From NCBI GenBank assembly GCA_034440635.1, contig JAOTON010001700.1, positions 186,001 to 250,000 on the forward strand: a stretch of 64,000 nucleotides of DNA. The letters are read 5' to 3'. The stretch comes from Lepas anatifera. Lineage: Eukaryota > Arthropoda > Thecostraca > Lepadidae. A program made the position numbers and the translations under genes. Below are positions 38,201 to 47,200 of this stretch, piece by piece. The notes under the pieces were generated by a model, which had not been told where the DNA came from, did no database searches, and saw only the letters and a program-made list of their open reading frames with translations. Position 1 is the stretch's first letter. Every line of letters starts with the position of its first letter.

Positions 38201-41200
38201 GATATCAAATGTGTTCAGCTCTCCTTCATGCCTGTTAAACTGAATGAACGCAATACCAAGTTCTAAATATTAAAAACACGAAAACTTTAAGGATATGTAC
38301 TTTAGCACTACTTTCAACTTTCATTAAGGGTGACCGGACACCCTCAAACGGTTTATAAATCCGTAATACTGACTTTAGCCCCATAGCTTAACTAGGTTTT
38401 CTTTTTATATTTTCATGTTTGTCAATGAATAGCTTTAAGGAAGTCAAATGTCCTCAGAAGTCGCCACGCCTTAAAAGACCAGAAATTATATTATCGCGGC
38501 AGTCATAGACATCCCAGAATTGTTCATATCAGTCGATACGATAACTATGGAGCTCCGACAAACGTGGTCCGTGTACACAAGCTTTACGTTGCGTTTCCGT
38601 TCAGAAAGGCTTGTTTTACTTACCACGTGTTCCAAATATATCTCCATAAATATCTGATGTGTTAAGGTGCTAATGTTTTGAACATGTCAAAGCTATAGAG
38701 GCCTAAAATTATATGGCAGGGCTAGAGCTACAATCGGTATTGCTCTGAGGAGAACAGCCTAATAAAAATCTAAGAGTATATAATTATTACAGCTCCCAAA
38801 TGCTGCTCTCTATCTGTCTCTTGACAAAAAAACCCCAAGCTGCAATGCCGTACGTCAGCTGCCTAGATTTGTGTTTCTGAACTAATTAAGCTGACTCAGC
38901 TGTCCGACAACAGCTCTGCTGTGGGTACTGACCTGGGACGCTGCCCCAGAGGGCAGCTCGATGGCCGCTGTGGCCGGGCACCAGCGGCGGCCCTCCCGCG
39001 TGGTCGCCCTGGTCGGCGTGGTCCCGCATGTTGTCCCAGTACGGCCCCTTGGTCTGGTACTCGGGCCGGTACTGCCCGGAGTCGCTGTACCGGGTTCCAT
39101 TGGACGGCGCGGCGTACCGCACAGGGGGTGGAGTGTACCCCGCTGGCGGCGCGCTGTACCCCGGTGGTGGCGCGCTGTACTCCTGCGCTGGCTGCTTATA
39201 CGTTTTGGGTGCCTTGTACTGTTTTTTCGGCACGGGAAGTTTGATGACTGGTGCTTCGTATCGTGTCGTAGGAGCGTCGTACTCAGCAGAAGGAGAGGCG
39301 TATTCGGATTCCGGTACAACATGTTTGGGAGGTGTTTTATACTTCTTTGGGCTTCTGTAGCTTGTGTCTGGTTTGGTGTAAACCTCATCAGGTGTCGGGT
39401 ATCCAGACTGATGGCTTTTATATTCTTTCTCTGGTAAGTCATAAGACTTTGAAGGTGCTTTATACCTGTTCTCGTCGGAGTCCTTGGCGTAGTCGGATGT
39501 GTCCAGCTTGTAAGATCCTCCAGTCTTTTTGTAGTTGTTGCCTGACTGCTTTTTATAATCTCTCCTTGGTAATTCATAGAATTTTGATGGCTCCTTGTAC
39601 TTGTAACCCTTAGTTTCCTTAGCATACGTTGATTGGGAAGTCTCCTCAGGTGCTTTGTAACTGCTTTCAGGGGGCTTGTAATATTCCTTTTCGGGCAAGT
39701 CGTAGAACTTTGAAGGGGCCTTATATTCGTTCGGCTTCTTATCATATCCTGATGCGGGTGCTTTATGTACATTCTCAGGCGCTTTATAGCTGTCCTGAGC
39801 TGGTTTGTAGTATTCCTTGTCTGGGAGCTCGTATAATTTTGAGGGTTCTTCACTCTCGTACTCAGCAGGTCCCTCGTCATATCCTTGTTTTGGGGATTTG
39901 TATGATTGTTCAGGTGCCTTATAACCAGTCTTGGGTGGTTTGTAGTATTCCTTGTCCGGCAATTCGTATAATTTTGAAGGTTCTTCATACTTGTAGCCAT
40001 CTGGTTTCCCTTCATAGCTTGGCTCTGGTCTTGCGTAGTCTGTCTCAGGTGCCTTGTAACTATTTTGAGGGGTTTTGTAGAAATCTTTCTCTGGTAATTC
40101 GTAGAATTTCGAGGGCTCCCTATATTTATACCCATCAGGTTTATCATTATCGCCTGTCTGTGGTGCCTGGTAGGCTGCCTCATATTCTTTGTGACTGCTT
40201 TTTGGTGGTGTATAATAATTCTTCTCTGGCAAATCATAGAATCTGGAAGGTTCTTTGATGTGATAATCATCGGGCCTCTTTTTGTATGCTGATTCAGGAG
40301 CTTCATAAGTCTGTTCAGGGACAATGTAGGTGCTTTTTGGCTTTTCATATCCGTCCGACGGTGCATCGTAGTTTGTACTAGGTACGGCATACTCTGCTTT
40401 GGGAAGGTCATATTGCTTGTTTGGTGCATTGTAACTTGTTTTGGGCTTACTTTTACCAGAAGTAGCTGAGCTGTAGCCCTCTTTTGGGAGATCATAAAAT
40501 GGATTTGGCTGTTTGAAAGACTCAGTTTGGGCTCCATAACTTGTTTCTGGATGGGCGTAATCAGTCTCTCGGTCTTTATAACTGTCCGCACTCTTTTGTG
40601 GTGGTAGGTACTCCTTCTGAGGAAGTTCATAAAACTTACTGGGGGCCTGATAGGTCTGCTCAGGGTCCGTGTGCACTTTCTTTGGTGGTAGGTATTCTCT
40701 AACAGGCAGCTCGTACAGCTTGCTCGGTGGTCTTACTTCTGGATGGGGAACTGCAGTTGATTTCGTATGGCCGTTTGAAATTTCATAGTCTTCTTTATTT
40801 GTGCTAAAGCCGTCAGCTGAAGGCTTTTTATCATTATCCTGTGTAGGAATCATCAGCTTAACCTCGTAGTGCTTCACAGACTTATAACGATTTTTGGGAA
40901 CCTTGTATTCCTGTTTTGGAGGACTGTATTCTTCATGTGGTGGGCTATATTGCTGTTCAGGTGTTTTGTACACATCTTCCGGTTCGCTATACTTTTGTTC
41001 TGTGGCGATATACTCGTCTTTTGGTGTTTCATAGTACTGACTGGGAGCGTTGTAGTGTTCTTCTGGAGCACTATACTGCTCTTCTGGAGCACTGTAGTGT
41101 TCTTCTGGAGCACTATACTGCTCTTCTGGAGCACTGTAGTGTTCTTCTGGAGCACTATACTGCTCTTCTGGAGCACTGTAGTGTTCTTCTGGAGCACTAT

Positions 41201-44200
41201 ACTGCTCTTCTGGAGCACTGTAGTGTTCTTCTGGAGCACTATACTGCTCTTCTGGAGCACTGTAGTGTTCTTCTGGAGCATTATACTGCTCTTCTGGAGC
41301 ACTGTAGTGTTCTTCTGGAGCACTGTATTGTTCCTCCGCAGTATTATACTGCTTTTTCGGTGGACTGTACTGTGCCGCAGGTATTTTGGGTGGGTGTTCA
41401 GGGGCAGCATAGTCTTCTTCCGGTCCATCGTAATCGCCCCCTGGCGGTACGTACTCCAGATTCGGCAGGTTGTAGCCTTGACTAGGCGTCTCGTAGGTGA
41501 CCTCTGGTGCTGCGAAGTCGTCGTACGGTGCCTCAGGGTGAGTGTCGGGCACAGCCGCGTACCCTGCCGGTTCCACACCCTTTGGCGTGTCGTAGTAGTA
41601 CACTTCTTCTGCAGGGCGGTACACGGCAGCAGGGTCGTCGTACTCAGCGGCATCCTTTTGCGGCGTCCGGTGCTTGTCGCCTGGGTACTTCTGCTTCTTT
41701 GGGGCTTTGTACCGGATGTGCACTGTTTTTGGAGGCCGGTAGGTTGTGGGAGGTGCGACATAACTATCACTGGGAGGCTTTTGCCGAGGCGGAGCACCGT
41801 ATTCCAAAGAGGGTAAGTCGTATTGCTTGGAAGGGGGAACAATAGCTTTGGGAACTCCATAGTCGGCGGAGACTGGCTTCTTTGTCGGCACTTGATGGCC
41901 GTTAAATGCAGTTGTAGGCGCGTGGTATGTCTTTGGTGGTGCCTTGTACTCGCTGTCAGGTGTTTGATATGACTTTTCTGGACGCTTCTTTTTCTTTGCT
42001 GGCTGTGCACGGTAGCTTTCTGAGGGCTGTTTGTAGCTTTTCGCCGGAGGTCGATATGATGAAGGCAGCTTCTCGTAAGTATCCTTTGAAGTGCTGTAAG
42101 TTTCATGTGGCTCAATGTATGTCTCATCCGGAGCCTTGTAGCTCTGTTTGGGTGTTTCATAACTCTCCTTAGGTGCCTTATACCTTGGCAAAGGTGCCTT
42201 ATAATCCTGCGTTGGAGCACTGTAAGCCTGTGCAGGTGCTTCATAGAATTGATCGGGTACCTTGTAAGTCGGCTCGTGGGTCTGAGAGCCTTGTGGATGT
42301 TTTTCGTAACTCTGCTCAGGCTCCTTATAACCAACGTCGGGAACCTTATAGCTTTGATCTGGTTCCCCATAATTGTGCTCTGGCTCCTCGTAACTTTGGT
42401 CGGGGGCCCGGTAGCTCTGCTCAGGTACTCTGTAACTCTCCTCGGGTGCTTTATAGCTTTGTCCAGGATCATCATATCCCACATCCGGAGTCTTGTGGCT
42501 CTGTTGAGGCGTTCTATAGCTTTGTTCTGACTCATAACTCTTCTGAGGCACCTTATGGATTTGGGAGGGGGCCTTATAGCTTTGCTCCGGCGCTTCATAC
42601 GTAACTCTCGGAGCTTTATAACTCTGTTCTGGGTCCCTATAGATCTGCTCAGGTGTTTCATAAGTTTGTTCTGGTGCCGTATAACTTTGGTCAGGAGCCC
42701 TGTAGCTCTGTTCAGGCGCTTCATAGCTTTGCTCGGGTGCCTTATATGTCTGCTCAGGATCTCTATAGCCCTGCTCAGGTGGCGTGTAAACTGGTTTTGC
42801 TGTTTTGTAGCTTTGTTTGGGAGATTTATATTTGTTACCCGGAGGATGGTAATCGTCGGTGGGAGGTTTATAATCGCGATGCCGATTCCGGTACTTCGGC
42901 CGTGGTCTGTGACGTTGCGGTGGCTTCCTATCACTTGATGTCGGCTTATGGTCGTCCTTGGGCGACTGGTAGGAGGTCTGAGTATGCTTCGGTGCCTCGT
43001 AGAACTGTGATGGTGTGCGATAACTGCCTCCTGCCGCAGGCGATTCGTAATCAGAGCTGGGAGGTTTATGTACCGGCTTTGGGGACGTGTATTTTGGCTT
43101 ATCATAGTTTTCTTTGGGCGACTTATGGACGGTTTGTGGAGGACTGTATGTCTTCTCAGGAAGATCATAAAAACGGTTTGGTGCTTTGTAACTCTTGGCA
43201 GGTTTCTTGTGTTTTTTGCTGGATGGCTTGTGTGATGCAGTAGGTGCTTGGTAGGACTTCTCTGGAAGATCATAACCGGTAGACGGAGCCTTGTATCTGT
43301 TATCTGGATGTTTATATGCAGTGCCATCAGAGTGACCCGTATCTGGCGATGCATATTTGTCAGGAGGATGCTGATAATCCTTATTGCTCTGGTAGCCGTC
43401 GTCCGGAGCGTTGTAAGCCGTCTCAGGCGCCTCGTACTGCGACTCAGGGGGGCTGTAGTCTGTGTCAGGTGCTTTATATTCGTCCGCTGCTGGCCTGTGC
43501 TCATCCTTTGACGCCTTATACTCCGGCCCAGGGCCCGCATAAATGGTAATGGGCTTGCTGTAGTCCTTCTCTGGGGCTTCAATCGGCCTTTGCACGGGAC
43601 GGTAGGTGGTGGGCCTCTGGTGTTTAGTTTCAACTGGGGCTTTCGTGACTAATCGAGGCCGGTACGTAACACGCACTCTCTTCTTTTTAGGTCTCCGTCT
43701 CTTGCTGCCGTCAACTACCAAAGAAAGACTGTCCGGACGCTTCCTCCGACCGGAGTCGAGTTTGAAGCTGACGGAATAGCCATCTTTGGATATTGTGACG
43801 GGGTCCTTGTAGCCAGTGACTGGTGCCGCAGTTGTAGAGACGTACTCCCTCAGCGGTGCGAGGTACTGGGTCACTGGCGGCACGGGCTGCGCCGTGGTCC
43901 CGTACGTAACTGTTGGCCGACCAGTAACAGATGGCCGGCGAGACTTCGAAGCCTTCAGTGCCTTTTGACCTCGGTGGTTACTAGCGCCCTCTGGTCGTTT
44001 GCGCGGTTTCAGTCGGTCGCCGAAACCGAAATCATTCCGTACAGGGTCTTTGTAATCGAGGTTTATGAACATGGATGGGTGGGGGAATGAGAGTGAGGGA
44101 GAGATGTATTCAGTGGCTAGTTCTTTAGCCTGCTTCTGGGTAGGCTTCTTGGTATTAACTTGTTTTCTGCGGTATTTTCCTCTTCCCCTGTGTCTCCTCT

Positions 44201-47200
44201 TTGGAATTTCATACGGCTTAGATGAAACCCTGTGTTCTTTCTCCGGAAGGTCGTACGTTTTTGACGGCGCCTTATAGTCTGTCTCCGGAAGGTCGTACGT
44301 TTTTGAAGGCGCCTTGTAGTCTTTTGACGGAAGGTTGTACGTTTTTGACGGCGCCTTGTAGTCTGTCTCCGGAAGGTCGTACGTTTTTGACGGCGCCTTA
44401 TAGTCTGTCTCCGGAAGGTCGTAAGTTTTTGACGGCGCCTTGTATTCTTTCTCCGGAAGGTCTACGTTTTTGAAGGCGGCTTGTAGTCTTTTGACGGAAG
44501 GTTGTACGTTTTTGACGGCGCCTTGTAGTCTGTCTCCGGAAGGTCGTACGTTTTTGACGGCGCCTTATAGTCTGTCTCCGGAAGGTCGTAAGTTTTTGAC
44601 GGCGCCTTGTAGTCTTTCTCCGGAAGGTCGTACGTTTTTGAAGGCGCCTTGTAGTCTTTTGACGGAAGGTTGTACGTTTTTGACGGCGCCTTGTAGTCTT
44701 TCTCTGGAAGCTCGTACGTTTTTGACGGCGCTTTGTAGTCTTTCTCCGGAAGGTCGTACGTTTTTGACGGCGTCTTGTAGTTTTTCTCCGGAAGGTCGTA
44801 CGTTTTTGAAGGCGCCTTGTAGTCTTTTGACGGAAGGTTGTACGTTTTTGACGGCGTCTTGTAGTCTATTGACGGAAGGTTGTAGGTTTTCGACGGTGCC
44901 TCGTACTCCTTTGCTGGTAGGTCATAGAACTTCGACGGTGTATCATAATCTTTTACTCGACCATCACGTGTTTTTGACGGTGCCGTGTATTCTGTGGCAG
45001 GGAGATCATATGACTTTGACGGTGTCTGGTAATCTCGCGGTGGCAGGCGGTATGTTTTAGATGGTGGTTTCTGCCCTTTAGCCGGAGGGTCATAGCTTGT
45101 AGATGGTGGCAAACTATATTTCTTTGATGGTGATTGATATTCTTTCCTGGGGAGATCATAAGATTTTGATGGTTCTTTGTATTCATCGGACGGTTGATCA
45201 TATGCTTTCGAGGGCTTCTTGTACTCCTTAGCTGGTAGATCGTACGTCTTTGATGGTGCTTCATATTCTTCATGTGGATGGTCATATGGTATTGATGGTG
45301 CAGAATATTCCTTAGCTGGTAGGTCGTACGTCTTTGATGGTACTTCATACTTTTCTTGTGGATGGTCGTATGCTATTGATGGTGCAGAATATTCCTTAGC
45401 TGGTAGGTCGTACGTCTTTGATGGTGCTTCATATTCTTCTTGTGGATGGTCGTATGCTATTGATGGTGCCGAATATTCCTTAGCTGGTAGGCCGTACGTC
45501 TTTGATGGTAGTTCATACTCTTGTTTGGGAAGGTCGTATGTTTCTGATGGAGTGGCATACTCTTTAGCCGGGAGGTCGTACGTTTTTGATGGTGTCTCGT
45601 ATTCCTCACTTGGAATTTCGTACGTTTCAGATGGGGCAACATACTCCTTCGCCGGGAGGTCGTACGTTTTTGATGGTGCTTTATATGCATTATTTGGAAC
45701 GTCGTGTGCTTTGGCTGGGGCATCATATTCCTTAGCTGGCAGGTCATATGTCTTTGACGGTGTCTTATATTCTTTTTTTGGAAGGTTGTATGTCTTAGGA
45801 GGGTGATCAGGTGGTAAATCGTAGGATATGGATGCACCTGGTGTTTCAATAGTTCCTTCGAAGGACGGTTTGTACTTTTTATTGGGATCTTGGTATTCTT
45901 TTTTGGGAAATTCGTATAGCAGCGACGGCTTTTTCAGTGGTACCTTAGGTGGAATGTACGCGTCTTTTGGAAGCTTATACTTATTCACCGATGGCGAGAA
46001 TTCTGCGGATGCGTCATGGAAGTCTTGAACCGGTGATTCATACAGCTTTGAGGGCGGGTTGTAATTAGAGTCTGGTGCTGTATACTCATCGCCAGGAGCC
46101 TCATACTCTGGCTCTGGCGAAGCATAAACTAGATCTGGTCCTGCATATTCCAAACTTGGTAAGTCGTACGTCTTAGAGGGTGCCTTGTATTCACTACCTG
46201 GCTCCTTATATTGCTCTTCAGGAGCTTTGTATTCCTGGGCGGGTAAGTCATACGTTTTCGAAGGAGGTTCTAAGTGTGTTGGCTTCCGTTTTTGCTGCTG
46301 TGGTTGAACATAGTCCCGCTCAGGAGGTGCATACTGAGGAGACTGTTCTTCGTAGTCTGTCCGAGTTTTCTCCTCTTTTTTGTTAGGCGTGCCGTAGGTT
46401 TTCGAGGCGGTGCTGTACTTGTCTTTCTGAGACCCGTCTCCATCTTTACGAGGAAACACGTATGTTTTCGAAGGCTTTGTGGTCCCAGGATACTGCTCAT
46501 GCTTGTCTGTCATGAGCGGTTTCGGTGAAGGATATTTCTTTTGGGGTACATACTTTTCCTTCACACTGACTACCACCTGAGGTTTGCCTGTTTGACCTTG
46601 ACCCTGTGACCGGCCGGGGAGCCGACCTCGAGGTCGTTTCAGTCGGTACGGTCTGCGTCGGCGCAGGGGGCGGGGCATCCGCGTCGGGATCGTCGGTCGC
46701 AATGACTTGTGCTTCGGATCATTCACTCCGGGGTTAATGCGATGCACAACAGGTTTCATGGGCTGATCATGATCTCCCTCAGGTGTGGGCAGTATGTATC
46801 CCGGCGGAGGGTGCGTGACACCGGCAGCTTGTGGTCTCCGCGCTACCGACAGGTCGCTCGGAATCTCGTCATTGAATGCCACTTGGTGGGGCCGCACACC
46901 TTTGTTGACTTGCCGTACAATCACCGTAGCCTCGTAGATGTCTGCTGGGCTGATGTCGGCATGTGTTGTGGCATCCCTGACAGGGGAAACACTGTGTCAT
47001 CCCATCGTCTCACAAGTCGAACGAAAAAACTGGTGACAGCAATAGGGTCCTTGTGGCCATGTTCCGTAAGAATTTTTAGGCGAACATGAGATACAGAGGT
47101 CCGAAAATTATTCATTTTCCCGATGCAGAATAATGTTTAACCCTGGGAGCAAAAAGACTCCCTAATGGACACAGTCAGAGGACAATTTTACGACGGTCCT

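Larger units (their letters stand above)
33870..38932 (-). other. Intron 2 of the heptad/CBM14 gene
   Basis: A 5,063-bp phase-1 intron. It contains a tRNA-derived SINE (36729-36954) and two TTAA-flanked DNA elements (35371-36598 and 34066-35263). The part from 36955 to 38932 is AT-rich single-copy-looking DNA with no coding signal that I can support. Confidence 0.75.

Noticed and set aside
38886..38932. Stop at 38886 as the true C-terminus of the heptad protein
   Set aside because: A strong donor (CAG|GTCAGT) precedes it and the downstream exons match in phase and complete a chitin-binding domain. An unspliced isoform cannot be excluded.
38882..43633. Long frames overlapping the heptad exon, on the same strand in another phase and on the opposite strand
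   Set aside because: Shadows of the Tyr/Pro repeat read out of frame or antisense; they encode biased strings with no signal peptide or domain.
44065..45060. Plus-strand frames with CSLSPEGRTFLTAP repeats
   Set aside because: Antisense reading of heptad array 1; the real coding strand is minus.
38933..46976. RNA polymerase II CTD-like heptads
   Set aside because: The CTD heptad has Pro at positions 3 and 6 with Ser at 2, 5 and 7. Here Pro is at position 4, Ser is not periodic, and the protein has a signal peptide and chitin-binding domain.
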